NCBI RefSeq assembly: GCF_025677645.1
Contig: NZ_CP106879.1
Location: forward strand, 1,488,001 to 1,552,000
Reading direction: 5' to 3'
DNA: 64,000 nucleotides
From: Curtobacterium poinsettiae
Lineage (GTDB): Bacteria; Actinomycetota; Actinomycetes; Actinomycetales; Microbacteriaceae
Part shown: positions 25,617 to 37,588 of the stretch, in pieces
Layout: each line of letters starts with the position of its first letter
How positions within the stretch are numbered: position 1 is the stretch's first letter
Translations under genes and position numbers: made by a program
Notes under the pieces: model-generated
Databases searched by the model: none
What the model was told of the DNA's origin: nothing
The model's input: only the letters and a program-made list of their open reading frames with translations

Positions 25617-27163
25617 GGGCGGACCTGCTCGCGGGCGAGGTCCGCGGCACCGCCCGCCGGTCCGTCGCCGTCGTGCTCGCCAGCCTCGTCGGACTCCTCG
25701 CCGCCGTGTTCGTCGCGTCGCAGACCATCGCCCTCGGTGACGCGGACCCGGACGTCGCGCGTGCGGTCATCGTGCCCGTCGGCACCCTGATCACCTTCGG
25801 GTTCACGGTCGTACCGCTCGTCGTCGGCCGGAGCGACCAGCTCGACCCGCGGCGCTTCGCGGTGTTCGGCATCGGGCGCCGTCGCCTGGCGATCGGACTC
25901 GTCGTCGCCGGGCTCGTCGGCATCCCGGTGATCGGCGTGGTCGTCGTCGCGGTCGGCCAGGTCGTCGCCTGGGCCCGCGACCCCGGTCTCGGGCTGCTCG
26001 CGGTGCTCGGCGGGCTGCTCGGCGTCGCCACGTGCGCGCTCCTCGTCCGCGTCTGCTGCACTGTCGGCTCCCGGCTGATCGGGCCGGACCGCTCCCGCGA
26101 CGCCGGGTGGCTGGTGGCGCTCGTCATCATCGCGCTCTCGATCCCGACGGTGGCGCTGCTGCTGCGCGTCGACTGGCTCGACCCGCGGGGCGCCGAGATG
26201 CAGCGCGTCGCGGACGTCGCCGGGTGGACCCCGTGGGGTGCCGCCTGGGCTGTACCCGCCGAGGTCGCGAGCGGCCACGTCGGCGCCGGTGTCCTGAAGC
26301 TCCTCGTCGCGGTCGCCGTCGTCGCGCTCCTCGCCTGGGCGTGGTGGGCGCTCGTCGGCCGTGCGCTCGAGACCGTCGACGACCGTGCCCGCACCCGCCG
26401 CTACCAGGGCCTGGGCTGGTTCGACCGGTTCGGGTCGGCGCCGGTGTCGGCCGTCGCCGCCCGGGCGCTCACCTACTGGGTCCGCGACCCGCGGTACCGC
26501 ACGTCGTACCTGATCATCCTGCTCGTGCCGATCGTCGTCATCCCGCTCGGTGTCGCCGGGGTGCCGTGGCAGTGGACCGCCCTCGTGCCGCTGCCGCTGA
26601 TGGCCCTGATCGCCGGGTTCCTGCCGCACAACGACGTCTCGTACGACAACACCGCCGTGTGGCTGCACGTCGCCTCCGGTGCGCCCGGGTGGAGCGACCG
26701 GCTCGGTCGTGTCGTGCCCGTGCTGGTCGTGGGGGCACCCGCGATCGTCGCCGGGGCCGCGTTGTCCGCCCGGTTGTTCGGAGACTGGGCGGCGTTCCCG
26801 CTGCTCATCGGCGTGAGCGCGAGCGCACTGCTGTCCGGCCTCGGGTTGTCGAGCGTCCTGTCCGTGCTCCTGCCCTACCCGACCGTGCGCCCGGGCGACC
26901 ACCCCTTCCAGCAGCCGCAGGCAGCCGGCGTCACCGCCACGGTCGCGCAGGCGTCCATGGTGATCGGCATCGTGCTCTGCACGGTCCCCGCAGCCTGCCT
27001 CGCGGTGCTCGCCGTCGTGCAGGGTCCGGAGCCCTGGTCGGTGCTGACGCTCCTGGTGGGCATCGGGGTCGGTGCCGTCGTGCTCGTGATCGGGGTCTCT
27101 GCCGGCGGACGCCTGTTCGACCGCCGCGGCCCCGACCTGCTCGCCGCGGCACAGCGCAACTAG
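25592..27163 (+). CDS. ABC exporter permease, multi-spanning
   Basis: A 523-residue membrane protein with about ten hydrophobic segments and no recognisable soluble domain. It overlaps the ATPase gene by 25 bp, so the two are translationally coupled. Its size and layout fit ABC-2/BREX-like exporter permeases of actinobacteria. Nothing in the sequence identifies the cargo. Confidence 0.8.
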   Translation: MVAQLLRLRADLLAGEVRGTARRSVAVVLASLVGLLAAVFVASQTIALGDADPDVARAVIVPVGTLITFGFTVVPLVVGRSDQLDPRRFAVFGIGRRRLAIGLVVAGLVGIPVIGVVVVAVGQVVAWARDPGLGLLAVLGGLLGVATCALLVRVCCTVGSRLIGPDRSRDAGWLVALVIIALSIPTVALLLRVDWLDPRGAEMQRVADVAGWTPWGAAWAVPAEVASGHVGAGVLKLLVAVAVVALLAWAWWALVGRALETVDDRARTRRYQGLGWFDRFGSAPVSAVAARALTYWVRDPRYRTSYLIILLVPIVVIPLGVAGVPWQWTALVPLPLMALIAGFLPHNDVSYDNTAVWLHVASGAPGWSDRLGRVVPVLVVGAPAIVAGAALSARLFGDWAAFPLLIGVSASALLSGLGLSSVLSVLLPYPTVRPGDHPFQQPQAAGVTATVAQASMVIGIVLCTVPAACLAVLAVVQGPEPWSVLTLLVGIGVGAVVLVIGVSAGGRLFDRRGPDLLAAAQRN

Positions 27164-27244
27164 CGAGCACCTGGCACCTGGCACCGAGCGGCTCGCCATG
27201 ATCGCCCGGCGCGGACGAGCGGCGCGCCCGAGGGCGGACCGTCG

Positions 27245-27250
27245 TACCCT
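27245..27250 (+). promoter_or_regulatory. Candidate leaderless -10 box TACCCT
   Basis: TACCCT lies 6 nt before the ATG of the DUF3039 gene, with no ribosome site between. Confidence 0.6.
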
Positions 27251-27256
27251 GGACCC

Positions 27257-27517
27257 ATGAGCATGACGGAACCAGGCGGCGGCCTCGACGTGATGGACCG
27301 GGAGCTCGAGAAGCTCCTCGAAGACGAAGCGATCGAACCCGGTGACCACGAGCGGTTCTCGCACTACGTGAAGAAGGACAAGATCCTGCAGTCGGCGCTG
27401 TCCGGCAAGCCGGTCAAGGCGCTGTGCGGCAAGAAGTGGATCCCGGGTCGCGACCCGGAGAAGTTCCCGGTCTGCCCGGACTGCAAGGCCATCTACGAGA
27501 AGATGAAGGCCGAGTAG
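27257..27517 (+). CDS. DUF3039 family small zinc-binding protein
   Basis: An 86-residue actinobacterial protein. The conserved VKALCGKKWIPGRDPEKFP segment (about residues 53-71) is followed by VCPDCK, giving three cysteines that probably bind zinc. The rest is charged and helical. Function unknown. The paired hairpins at 27528-27646 end the transcript. Confidence 0.85.
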   Translation: MSMTEPGGGLDVMDRELEKLLEDEAIEPGDHERFSHYVKKDKILQSALSGKPVKALCGKKWIPGRDPEKFPVCPDCKAIYEKMKAE

Positions 27518-27527
27518 ACGCGACCAG

Positions 27528-27579
27528 CAGACGGACGGGAGGCCCGTGGCGATGCCGCCACGGGCCTCCCGTCCGTCTG
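27528..27579. terminator. GGAGGCCCG-family hairpin after the DUF3039 gene
   Basis: A perfect 23-bp stem (core GGGAGGCCCGTGGC) closes on the 6-nt loop GATGCC, 10 bp after the stop. It is nearly identical to the hairpin at 47184-47231. Confidence 0.88.
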
Positions 27580-27646
27580 TCGCTTCGTGAGCAGCATTGG
27601 TCGGGTCCGTCACACAGACCCGACCATTGCTGCTCACCAAGCGACA
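27578..27646. repeat. Second long inverted repeat, unrelated sequence
   Basis: Arms of 30 nt around GTGAGCAGCATTGGTCGGGT pair with two mismatches across a 9-nt loop. The element abuts the previous hairpin and lies between convergent genes. It may be a terminator for the minus strand or a miniature-element remnant. Confidence 0.8.
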
Positions 27647-27658
27647 CCGCGCCACGGA

Positions 27659-27692
27659 CGCGCGTGCGAGTGCGCGTGCGCGCGTGCGCGCG
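27659..27692. repeat. Alternating purine-pyrimidine (CG/TG) tract
   Basis: A 34-bp run of almost strictly alternating CG and TG dinucleotides ends at the stop codon of the nicotinate phosphoribosyltransferase gene. Such tracts can adopt Z-DNA under negative supercoiling. Confidence 0.7.
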
Positions 27693-28982
27693 CTAGATCA
27701 CCAGGGTGGGGATGGCGGGGTCGCCGCGCCCGATGCGCGACGCGTCGGCGGGCAGCTCCGCCTTCGCCCGCTCGTGGTGCGCGCGTGCGGCCTCGACGCC
27801 CTGCGTGCCGAGGAACGCCGGGTCGACCTCGCCGCCGGTGACGACAGGCACCAGCAGCGGCCGCTCGTCAGGACCGACCTGCGCCCCCGTGAGCACGATC
27901 TCGGCGGTGGCGACGCCGTTGCGGAGTCGTCGGCCCGCCTCCTTCCGGCCGCCGATCGACGCCTTGTCCGCCGACTTCTTGGCGACGGGGACCCAGTCGC
28001 CGCCGTCCGCGTCCCGGTGCGCGACGAGCTTGAACACCATGCCGGCGGCCGGGTGCCCGGAGCCGGAGACGACCGAGGTGCCGACGCCGTACGAGTCGAC
28101 CGGTGCGGCTCGGAGTGCGGCGATCGTGTACTCGTCGAGGTCGTTCGTCACCGTGATCTTCGTGCCCGTCGCGCCGAGGCGGTCGAGCTGCGCACGCACG
28201 GCGGCGACGACGGACGGCAGGTCGCCGCTGTCGATCCGGACGCCGCCGAGCTCGCCGTCGGTGAGCCGGACGGCCGTCTCGACCGCGGCCTCGATGTCGT
28301 AGGTGTCGACGAGCAGGGTCGTGCCGCTGCCGAGCGCGTCGAGCTGCGACCGGAACGCCTGCTCCTCGGAGTCGTGCAGCAGCGTGAAGGCGTGCGCGGC
28401 GGTGCCCATCGTCGGGATGCCCCAGGTACGGCCGGCCTCGAGGTTGCTCGTCGCACCGAAGCCGGCGATGTACGCGGCACGCGCGGCGGCGACGGCGTTC
28501 CACTCGCCGGTGCGGCGGGAGCCCATCTCGGCGAGCGGGCGGCCGTCGGCGGCGGACACCATGCGGGCGGCGGCGCTCGCGATGGCGCTGTCGGCGTTGA
28601 AGATGCTGAGCGCGAGGGTCTCGAGCACGACGGCCTCGGCGAAGGTGCCCTCGATCTGCAGGATGGGGGAGTTCGGGAAGTAGACCTCGCCCTCGCGGTA
28701 GGCGCGGACGTCCCCGCTGAACCGGTAGTCGGCGAGCCAGGCTGCGGTGCCGGCGTCGATGACCCCGCGGTCGCGCAGGAACCCGATCTCCTCGTCGCCG
28801 AAGCGGAAGTCGGCGAGGGCGGTGAGGAACCGACCGAGTCCGGCAGCGACGCCGTACCTGCGGCCGTCCGGGAGCCGTCGGGCGAACACCTCGAAGACGC
28901 ATCGGCGATCGGCGGTCCCGTCCTTGAGGGCGGCGTCGACCATGGTGAGTTCGTACTGGTCGGTGAGGAGCGCGGTGGTCAC
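27693..28982 (-). CDS. pncB: Nicotinate phosphoribosyltransferase
   Basis: A 429-residue enzyme of NAD salvage, forming nicotinate mononucleotide from nicotinate and PRPP. TALLTDQYELTMVDAAL at the N-terminus, a GVRIDSGDL motif near residue 258 and the late segment GYGVGTSVVSGSGHPAAGMV-type substrate loop (VDSYGVGTSVV near 300) are family features. The GTG at 28982 gives the usual length. An upstream ATG would add 62 unrelated residues. TAGTGT lies 7 nt before the GTG. Confidence 0.92.
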   Translation of the reverse strand: MTTALLTDQYELTMVDAALKDGTADRRCVFEVFARRLPDGRRYGVAAGLGRFLTALADFRFGDEEIGFLRDRGVIDAGTAAWLADYRFSGDVRAYREGEVYFPNSPILQIEGTFAEAVVLETLALSIFNADSAIASAAARMVSAADGRPLAEMGSRRTGEWNAVAAARAAYIAGFGATSNLEAGRTWGIPTMGTAAHAFTLLHDSEEQAFRSQLDALGSGTTLLVDTYDIEAAVETAVRLTDGELGGVRIDSGDLPSVVAAVRAQLDRLGATGTKITVTNDLDEYTIAALRAAPVDSYGVGTSVVSGSGHPAAGMVFKLVAHRDADGGDWVPVAKKSADKASIGGRKEAGRRLRNGVATAEIVLTGAQVGPDERPLLVPVVTGGEVDPAFLGTQGVEAARAHHERAKAELPADASRIGRGDPAIPTLVI

Positions 28983-28989
28983 CTCTCCG

Positions 28990-28995
28990 ACACTA
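28990..28995 (-). promoter_or_regulatory. Candidate leaderless -10 box TAGTGT
   Basis: TAGTGT lies 7 nt before the GTG of the nicotinate phosphoribosyltransferase gene. The spacer CGGAGAG is purine-rich but too close to the start for normal Shine-Dalgarno use. Confidence 0.5.
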
Positions 28996-29143
28996 GTGAC
29001 GTGTCCCTCTGGAGGCCCACCGACGGTTCCGGCGCGACGCGCCAGCGGCGGGCTGGCCGTGCCGGTGAGGAGGCCCGGATCACCCCGTGCGCCCGGCCTG
29101 CGTGGCGCGCGTGGTCGCGTCGGTGCTGGTCGGCGGGCGTCGG

Positions 29144-29149
29144 TACGCT
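29144..29149 (+). promoter_or_regulatory. Candidate leaderless -10 box TACGCT
   Basis: TACGCT lies 6 nt before the GTG start of murI. Same hexamer and spacing as before the nitrilase gene. Confidence 0.6.
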
Positions 29150-29155
29150 GGTGCC

Positions 29156-30001
29156 GTGACGGATGCACCGATCGGAGTCTTCGACAGCGGGGTCGGCGGC
29201 CTCACCGTGGCCCGTGCCATCATCGACCAGCTCCCGCGCGAGAGCATCCGGTACGTCGGCGACACCGTGCACTCGCCCTACGGCCCGAAGCCCATCGCCG
29301 ACGTCCGCCGCTACGCGCTCGAGGTCATGGACGACCTGGTCGAGCAGGGTGTGAAGGCCCTGGTGATCGCGTGCAACACCGCCTCGTCCGCCGTGCTCCG
29401 TGACGCCCGCGAACGGTACGAGCAGGCGTACGGCATCCCCGTGGTCGAGGTCATCCAGCCCGCGGCCCGAGCAGCCGTCAAGCAGACCCGCACGGGCCGC
29501 ATCGGGGTCATCGGCACCGTCGGCACCATCGCGTCGCGCGCCTACGAGGACGCCTTCGCGGTCGCCGCCGACGTCACGCTGACCACCGCCGCGTGCCCCC
29601 GGTTCGTCGAGTTCGTCGAGGCGGGCGACACCTCGTCGCCGTCGCTGCGCGAGATCGCGGCCGGCTACCTCGACCCGATCCGTGCCGCCGACGTCGACAC
29701 CCTCGTGCTCGGCTGCACCCACTACCCGCTCATGTCCGCCGCGATCCAGTTCGTCATGGGTCCGGAGGTCACGCTCGTCTCCAGCGCCGAGGAGACCGCG
29801 AACGACGTCTACCGCCGGCTCGTGGAGCACGGGCTCGAGCGAACCGCGACCACCGCCCCGACGTACTCGTTCGAGGCGACGGGCGACGACAAGAACGGCT
29901 TCATCCGGCTCGCCCGGCGCTTCCTCGGCCCCGAGGTCTCGAGCGTCGGCCACCTCCAGACGGGGGCCATCACGCTGCCCCGCACCGAAAGGACCCCATG
30001 A
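29156..30001 (+). CDS. murI: Glutamate racemase
   Basis: A 281-residue cofactor-independent racemase supplying D-glutamate for peptidoglycan. Both catalytic cysteines are in context: [12 protein letters not shown] near residue 71 and [10 protein letters not shown] near 186. [13 protein letters not shown] opens the fold. The GTG at 29156 is chosen from family length and the upstream TACGCT. The stop overlaps the rph start (ATGA), beginning a three-gene operon. Confidence 0.96.
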   Translation: MTDAPIGVFDSGVGGLTVARAIIDQLPRESIRYVGDTVHSPYGPKPIADVRRYALEVMDDLVEQGVKALVIACNTASSAVLRDARERYEQAYGIPVVEVIQPAARAAVKQTRTGRIGVIGTVGTIASRAYEDAFAVAADVTLTTAACPRFVEFVEAGDTSSPSLREIAAGYLDPIRAADVDTLVLGCTHYPLMSAAIQFVMGPEVTLVSSAEETANDVYRRLVEHGLERTATTAPTYSFEATGDDKNGFIRLARRFLGPEVSSVGHLQTGAITLPRTERTP

Positions 30002-30735
30002 CCGACAACCTCCGCGTCGACGGCCGCACCGCCACCGACCACCGTCCCGTCACCATCGAGCGGGGGTGGAGCACGCAGGCCGAGGGCAGCGCGCTCATCT
30101 CCTTCGGCAACACCAGGGTGCTCTGCACCGCGTCGTTCACCAACGGCGTGCCCCGCTGGCTCGCCGGCAAGGGCACCGGGTGGGTCACCGCCGAGTACTC
30201 GATGCTGCCGCGGTCGACCAACGAGCGCATGCAGCGCGAGTCCATCAAGGGCAAGGTCGGCGGTCGCACCCACGAGATCTCCCGCCTGATCGGGCGTTCG
30301 CTCCGCGCCGTCGTCGACACGAAGGCCCTGGGCGAGAACACCCTCGTCATCGACTGCGACGTGCTGCAGGCCGACGGCGGCACCCGTACGGCGTCGATCA
30401 CCGGTGCGTACGTGGCGATGGCCGACGCGATCGAGTGGGGCCGCGCCAAGGGCTTCATCGCGAAGAAGGCCACCCCGCTCACCGACAGCGTGCAGGCGAT
30501 CTCGGTCGGCATCGTCAAGGGGGAGCCGATGCTCGACCTGGCCTACACCGAGGACTCGGCTGCCGACACCGACATGAACATCGTCACCACGGGGTCGGGC
30601 AAGTTCATCGAGGTGCAGGGCACCGCCGAGCACGCGCCGTTCGACCGCGACGAGCTGAACGTGCTGCTCGACCTGGGCCTGGCCGGCAACCAGTCGCTCG
30701 CGGCGATCCAGCGCTCGGTCCTGGGTCTGGCGTGA
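29998..30735 (+). CDS. rph: Ribonuclease PH
   Basis: A 245-residue phosphorolytic 3'-5' exoribonuclease that trims tRNA 3' ends. Signatures include [17 protein letters not shown] near residue 57 and [18 protein letters not shown] near 118 (phosphate and metal site). GAAAGGA precedes the ATG, which overlaps murI. The stop overlaps the rdgB start. Confidence 0.97.
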   Translation: MTDNLRVDGRTATDHRPVTIERGWSTQAEGSALISFGNTRVLCTASFTNGVPRWLAGKGTGWVTAEYSMLPRSTNERMQRESIKGKVGGRTHEISRLIGRSLRAVVDTKALGENTLVIDCDVLQADGGTRTASITGAYVAMADAIEWGRAKGFIAKKATPLTDSVQAISVGIVKGEPMLDLAYTEDSAADTDMNIVTTGSGKFIEVQGTAEHAPFDRDELNVLLDLGLAGNQSLAAIQRSVLGLA

Positions 30736-31325
30736 CGTCCCGCGAGGTGGTCCTGGCCACCCACAACCAGGGCAAGGTCGTCGAGCTGCGCGAGATCCTC
30801 GGGTCGGCGTTGGGCGAGGGGGTCGAACTCGTCGGGTACGACGGCCCGGAGCCCGTCGAGGACGGCGACAGCTACGCCGCGAACGCCCTGATCAAGGCTC
30901 GTGCCGCCGTCGCGCACACCGGGCTGCCGGCGCTCGCCGACGACTCCGGGATCGCGGTCGACGCCCTCGGGGGCGCACCGGGCATCCACTCGGCCCGGTA
31001 CGCCGGGACCCGCTCGGACGCCGACAACATCGCGCTGCTGCTCACGAACCTGCAGGGTGTCGTGGAGCGCACCGCCGCGTTCGTGTGCGCTGCCGCCTTC
31101 GTGACGCCCGACGGTCAGGAACACGTCGTCGAGGCGGTCTGGAACGGCGAGGTGCTGACCGAGCCCGTCGGTGACGGCGGCCACGGCTACGACCCGGTGT
31201 TCCGACCGGACGACGCCGACCGCTCGTCGGCGGAGCTCACCCGCGACGAGAAGAACGCCCTGTCGCACCGCAGCAAGGCGTTCCGGGGCATCGCGCCGAT
31301 CGTGCGGGAGCACTTCGGCGTCTGA
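30732..31325 (+). CDS. rdgB: XTP/dITP diphosphatase (RdgB/HAM1 family)
   Basis: A 197-residue nucleotide house-cleaning enzyme that removes dITP and XTP. It has the substrate loop [12 protein letters not shown] at the N-terminus, [12 protein letters not shown] near residue 71 and the GYDPVFRP motif near 153. The GTG overlaps the rph stop (GTGA). The murI-rph-rdgB order is common in actinobacteria. Confidence 0.96.
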   Translation: MTSREVVLATHNQGKVVELREILGSALGEGVELVGYDGPEPVEDGDSYAANALIKARAAVAHTGLPALADDSGIAVDALGGAPGIHSARYAGTRSDADNIALLLTNLQGVVERTAAFVCAAAFVTPDGQEHVVEAVWNGEVLTEPVGDGGHGYDPVFRPDDADRSSAELTRDEKNALSHRSKAFRGIAPIVREHFGV

Positions 31326-31353
31326 GTTCCTACGCTCGTGTCGTTCCGCACGA

Positions 31354-31399
31354 CGGAGTCGCCCCGGACCACGTGGTCACGTGGTCCGGGGCGACTCCG
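31354..31399. terminator. Perfect 22-bp hairpin between rdgB and the DedA gene
   Basis: CGGAGTCGCCCCGGACCACG and its complement form a 22-bp perfect stem with a 2-nt loop. The genes on both sides converge, so it can terminate both. It does not share the GGAGGCCCG core. Confidence 0.85.
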
Positions 31400-31419
31400 G
31401 TCGTGCGCCGGTGCTGCGG

Positions 31420-32127
31420 CTAGAGCGTCGGGTCGGCCGTCGGGGCGGTGGTGGCCTCGGCCTCGTTCGCGCGCTTCGCCTTGCGGGCGTTGCGCAGGTA
31501 CGTCAGCGCCATCGGCACCACGGTCACGACGACCGCGGCGAGCAGGATGATGTCGATGTACTCGCGGACGATGTGCGCCACGAAGGGGATGTGCCCGATG
31601 AAGTACCCGAGGAACGTCACGCCGACGCCCCAGACCACGGCGCCGATCGCGTTGTAGAGCGAGTACTTCCTGTAGTCCATCCGGCCGACGCCCGCGGCGA
31701 TCGGGGCGAAGGTGCGGACGACCGGCACGAAGCGCGCCAGGATCACGGCCAGGGGGCCGAAGCGGTGGAAGAACGCGTTGGTGCGCTCGACGTTCGCCTT
31801 CGAGAAGAGCCCGCTGTCCTTCCGCTCGAAGATCGGGGGCCCGGCCTTCTTGCCGATGTAGTACCCGAGCTCGCCGCCGAGGAACGCGGCGGCACCGCTC
31901 ATCAGCGCCGCGACCCAGATCGGGATGCCGCCGATCTCGCCGCCGCGGTCGAAGGCGAACAGGCCGGTGATGACCAGCAGGCTGTCGCCCGGGAAGATGA
32001 AGCCGATGAGCAGACCGGTCTCGGCGAACACGATCGCGCAGACCACGAGCACGGCGATGGCCCCGAAGTGGTCGAGGATGTACTGCGGATCGAGCCACGG
32101 GATCAGGGCGAGTGCGACGGAGTGCAT
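31420..32127 (-). CDS. DedA/SNARE-associated family membrane protein
   Basis: A 235-residue membrane protein of the DedA family, proposed lipid-carrier flippases. It has the re-entrant motif FAETGLLIGFIFPGDSLL near residue 37, the second FLGGELGYYIGKKAGP near 84 and RFVPVVRTFAPIAAGVGRM near 127. The ATG preceded by CGGAAGAA is chosen. A longer frame would run into the tRNA-Leu gene. Confidence 0.92.
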   Translation of the reverse strand: MHSVALALIPWLDPQYILDHFGAIAVLVVCAIVFAETGLLIGFIFPGDSLLVITGLFAFDRGGEIGGIPIWVAALMSGAAAFLGGELGYYIGKKAGPPIFERKDSGLFSKANVERTNAFFHRFGPLAVILARFVPVVRTFAPIAAGVGRMDYRKYSLYNAIGAVVWGVGVTFLGYFIGHIPFVAHIVREYIDIILLAAVVVTVVPMALTYLRNARKAKRANEAEATTAPTADPTL

Positions 32128-32271
32128 GGTTCTTCCGGTCGTGGAGCGGGAGTCACGGGGAGGACTCCCGCGGGATGAGGGTACCGCCCGGAAGTGACCG
32201 GGCCATCCCTCGCAGGGTTGACCTGCTCGAGGCGTGCGGATGACCGCAACGGTGCGCCAGGAGGGACTCGG

Positions 32272-32352
32272 TGCGGAAGGAGGGACTCGAACCCTCACGC
32301 CTGGGGCACAGGAACCTAAATCCTGCGTGTCTACCGATTCCACCACTCCCGC
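32272..32352 (-). tRNA. tRNA-Leu (UAG)
   Basis: Read on the minus strand, the acceptor GCGGGAG pairs with CTTCCGC (one G-U). The anticodon loop is TTTAGGT with anticodon TAG, closed by CAGGA/TCCTG. A short variable arm and the T-arm GAGGGTTCGAGTCCCTC are present. The CCA end is not encoded. Confidence 0.94.
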
Positions 32353-32443
32353 GAGCAGCGGCAGTCTACCGAGCGCGGGGTGCGGGGCGGACGTGCACCG
32401 GGCCTCCAGGCCGTGGGACACACCGTGCGCGCTCCGCGACCCG

Positions 32444-32504
32444 GTGCGAGGAACCGGACGTGGTGCGGGGCGGGCCGGATGCCACCGAGTACGGAACCTC
32501 GCAC
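32444..32504. repeat. GGTGCGAGG-family palindrome (copy 1, degenerate)
   Basis: The arms GTGCGAGG...GGTG and CACCGAGTACGGAACCTCGC pair imperfectly across 17 nt. The right arm is nearly identical to those at 50099 and 52731. It lies between tRNA-Leu and the 3' end of the MFS gene. Confidence 0.65.
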
Positions 32505-32542
32505 GTGACGACAGCGCGTCAGCGCGACAGTGCAGCAGCGCG

Positions 32543-33850
32543 TCAGCGCAGCGGGCGCGGCAGGTACCGGGGCACGTACCGGAGCAGGATGCCCGCGCCG
32601 ACCAGGCCGAGCACGCCCATCACCCCGCTCGCGACGGCGATGGACGCGACGGCGGTCACGCCGGAGATGAGGAGCGGCGCCGCCGCCGACCCGAAGTCGC
32701 CGGTGAACCGCCAGGCCCCCAGGAACGGCGCCGGGGCGTCGCGGGGCGCGAGGTCCGCGCCGAGCGTCATGAGGATGCCGGAGCCGACCCCGTTCGCCAG
32801 CGACATGCCCATCGCGATCGCGACGAACCAGCCGACCCGGGCGTCCAGGTGGCCGCTCCAGGCGAGCAGGAAGTAGCTGATGCTCAGGCCGAGCATGCAG
32901 GGCAGCGCGCTCGCGAGCCGTCCCCACCGGTCCATGATCTGCCCGCTCGTGTAGAAGAGCGCGAAGTCGACGGCTCCGGCGATGCCGATCACGAGTGCTG
33001 CGGTCGAGTCGTCGAGGCCGACGCTCACCGCCCAGAGCGGCAGGATCACCTGCCGTCCGGCGCGCATCGCGCCGATCAGGCCGGCGCCGCTGCCGAGCCG
33101 GAGCAGGACCGCCCCGTTCGCGAGGATGGTGCGGAAGAGCCCCTGCGCCTCCTGCTGGACGAACTGCGCGCCGGTGTCGGCGGGCGGTTCGGTCGCGTGG
33201 CCGCTCGCGTCCGTCGCCTGGTCGGCCGACGACCGGGAGGCCCGTGGCGGCAACCGCAGGCCGCGTGTGCCCGTCGCGGGGTCGCGCAGCACCAGGAGCA
33301 CGGTCGCGGCCGCCAGGCAGCAGACGACGTGGATCCAGAAGGCACTGCCGGTGGTCCCGGTCAGGTGGATGACGCCGGCGGCGATGAACGGGCCGACGAA
33401 GTAGCCGAAGCGGAAGACACCGCCCAGGCTCGACAGCGCCCTGGCCCGGATCCGCAGGGGGATCGCGGTGGTCATGTAGGCGTGCCGGGCGAGCGCGAAC
33501 ACCGCGGTGGAGACGCCGACCAGGAACACCCCGAGAGCCAGGACCCAGGCGTTCGCGGCCGTCGTGGCGACGACGAGCCCGACCACCGACACGAGCGCGG
33601 CGCCGATCATCGCGTTCCGCTCGCCGACGCGGGCGACGACGATGCCGGACGGCACGTCGCCGATGAGCTCCCCGACCAGGATGAGCGAGGCGACGAAGCC
33701 CGCGAACGCCAGACTGGCGCCGAGGGAGTCGGCCGCGATCGGGATGATCGGGATGATCGCGCCCTCGCCGATCGCGAAGAGCGCGGCGGGCAGGAACCCG
33801 GACAGCAGGACGGACCGGAAGTCGAATGAGTCGTTCCCCGCTGTGGTCAT
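32543..33850 (-). CDS. Major facilitator superfamily transporter
   Basis: A 435-residue transporter with about 12 helices and the MFS loop motif near [20 protein letters not shown] (residues 64-83). The central cytoplasmic loop (residues about 198-235) is Ser/Ala/Pro-rich and contains LPPRASRS, encoded by a half copy of the GGAGGCCCG repeat. Substrate unknown; a drug or metabolite exporter is plausible. It shares a 56-bp divergent promoter region with mnmA. Confidence 0.85.
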   Translation of the reverse strand: MTTAGNDSFDFRSVLLSGFLPAALFAIGEGAIIPIIPIAADSLGASLAFAGFVASLILVGELIGDVPSGIVVARVGERNAMIGAALVSVVGLVVATTAANAWVLALGVFLVGVSTAVFALARHAYMTTAIPLRIRARALSSLGGVFRFGYFVGPFIAAGVIHLTGTTGSAFWIHVVCCLAAATVLLVLRDPATGTRGLRLPPRASRSSADQATDASGHATEPPADTGAQFVQQEAQGLFRTILANGAVLLRLGSGAGLIGAMRAGRQVILPLWAVSVGLDDSTAALVIGIAGAVDFALFYTSGQIMDRWGRLASALPCMLGLSISYFLLAWSGHLDARVGWFVAIAMGMSLANGVGSGILMTLGADLAPRDAPAPFLGAWRFTGDFGSAAAPLLISGVTAVASIAVASGVMGVLGLVGAGILLRYVPRYLPRPLR

Positions 33851-33894
33851 CGCCCGACCAACGGTACGCCAGCGGTACCGCTTCGTCGGCGGGT

Positions 33895-33900
33895 TACCCT
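33895..33900 (+). promoter_or_regulatory. Candidate leaderless -10 box TACCCT
   Basis: TACCCT lies 6 nt before the ATG of mnmA. An opposing TACCGT for the MFS gene lies 25-30 bp away on the minus strand, so the two promoters nearly overlap. Confidence 0.6.
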
Positions 33901-33906
33901 GGACAC

Positions 33907-35013
33907 ATGCGTGTTCTTGCGGCGATGAGCGGTGGTGTCGACTCGGCGGTGGCCGCAGCCCGGGCGGTCGACGCTGGCCACGACGTGGTGGGCGTGCACC
34001 TGGCCCTGAGCCGGATGCCCGGCACCCTGCGCACCGGCAGCCGCGGGTGCTGCACCATCGAGGACTCGATGGACGCGCAGCGCGCGGCGTCGGCCCTCGG
34101 GATCCCGTACTACGTGTGGGACTTCTCGGCCCGGTTCAAGGAGGACGTCGTCGACGACTTCGTGGCCGAGTACCAGGCCGGCCGCACCCCGAACCCCTGC
34201 ATGCGCTGCAACGAGCGGATCAAGTTCGCGGCGCTGCTCGAGAAGGCACTCGCGCTGGGGTTCGACGCCGTCGCGACCGGGCACTACGCCTCGATCGTCA
34301 CCGGTCCGGACGGCTCCCGCGAGCTGCACCGGTCGGCCGCGTGGGCGAAGGACCAGTCGTACGTGCTCGGGGTCCTGACCGCCGAGCAGCTGCAGCACGC
34401 GATGTTCCCGCTCGGCGCGACCCCGTCGAAGGACGAGGTCCGGGCCGAGGCCGCCGAGCGCGGGCTGACGGTCGCCCAGAAGCCGGACTCGTACGACATC
34501 TGCTTCATCCCGGACGGCGACACCCGCGGCTGGCTGGCGGACCGCGTCGGCACCGCCCCCGGTGAGGTCGTCGAGCGCGACGGCACGGTCGTCGGATCGC
34601 ACGAGGGCGCGACCGGCTACACCGTCGGGCAGCGCCGCGGCCTGGCCCTCGGGCGCCCGGCACCGGACGGCAAGCCCCGGTTCGTGCTCGAGATCCGCCC
34701 GAAGGACAACACCGTCGTCGTCGGCCCGAAGGAGGCCCTCGCCGTCACCTCGATGTCCGGGTCGCGGTTCACCTGGGCGGGCACGGCACCGGCCGACCCC
34801 GCGACGCCGTTCGCCTGCGACGTGCAGATCCGCGCGCACGCCGACCCGGTGCCCGCGACGGCCCGCGTGCAGGACGACGTGCTCGTGATCGACGTCGACG
34901 AGCCGCTGCACGGGGTCGCTCCCGGGCAGACAGCCGTGGTCTACGTCGGCACGCGGGTGCTCGGCCAGTGCACGATCGACACCACGGTCAGCGCCGTCCC
35001 CGTCGACGCCTGA
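33907..35013 (+). CDS. mnmA: tRNA-specific 2-thiouridylase
   Basis: A 368-residue enzyme that thiolates U34 of tRNA-Lys, Glu and Gln. It has the PP-loop [12 protein letters not shown] at residues 6-17, a catalytic Cys in [14 protein letters not shown] near residue 98 and a second Cys in [12 protein letters not shown] near 200. The ATG at 33907 matches the family N-terminus. Cysteine desulfurase, a frequent neighbour, is replaced here by an MFS gene. ligA follows after 66 bp. Confidence 0.96.
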   Translation: MRVLAAMSGGVDSAVAAARAVDAGHDVVGVHLALSRMPGTLRTGSRGCCTIEDSMDAQRAASALGIPYYVWDFSARFKEDVVDDFVAEYQAGRTPNPCMRCNERIKFAALLEKALALGFDAVATGHYASIVTGPDGSRELHRSAAWAKDQSYVLGVLTAEQLQHAMFPLGATPSKDEVRAEAAERGLTVAQKPDSYDICFIPDGDTRGWLADRVGTAPGEVVERDGTVVGSHEGATGYTVGQRRGLALGRPAPDGKPRFVLEIRPKDNTVVVGPKEALAVTSMSGSRFTWAGTAPADPATPFACDVQIRAHADPVPATARVQDDVLVIDVDEPLHGVAPGQTAVVYVGTRVLGQCTIDTTVSAVPVDA

Positions 35014-37410
<2,397 letters not shown>

Positions 37411-37519
37411 CGGGGCGCGCAGCATGCCCGGTCGCATCCGCTGAGCGCGGCGCGCCGTCGAACGCGCCCAGTTCGGGGGACAAGTTGCATCGCGCATGGA
37501 TGATCCGTGGACATCTCCA

Positions 37520-37525
37520 TAGACT
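37520..37525 (+). promoter_or_regulatory. Possible -10 box TAGACT for the DUF1023 gene
   Basis: TAGACT lies 64 bp before the ATG. The 178-bp spacer after ligA shows no other clear feature. Confidence 0.35.
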
Positions 37526-37588
37526 CGACCGAGCATCACCCGTCGTCTGCAGGGGGACGGCGGGACGGCCTTCCCGGGGGAGACCCGA

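Noticed and set aside
27578..27646. A small structured RNA gene between the convergent genes
   Set aside because: No promoter or conserved RNA family features were recognised. A simple inverted repeat explains the structure.
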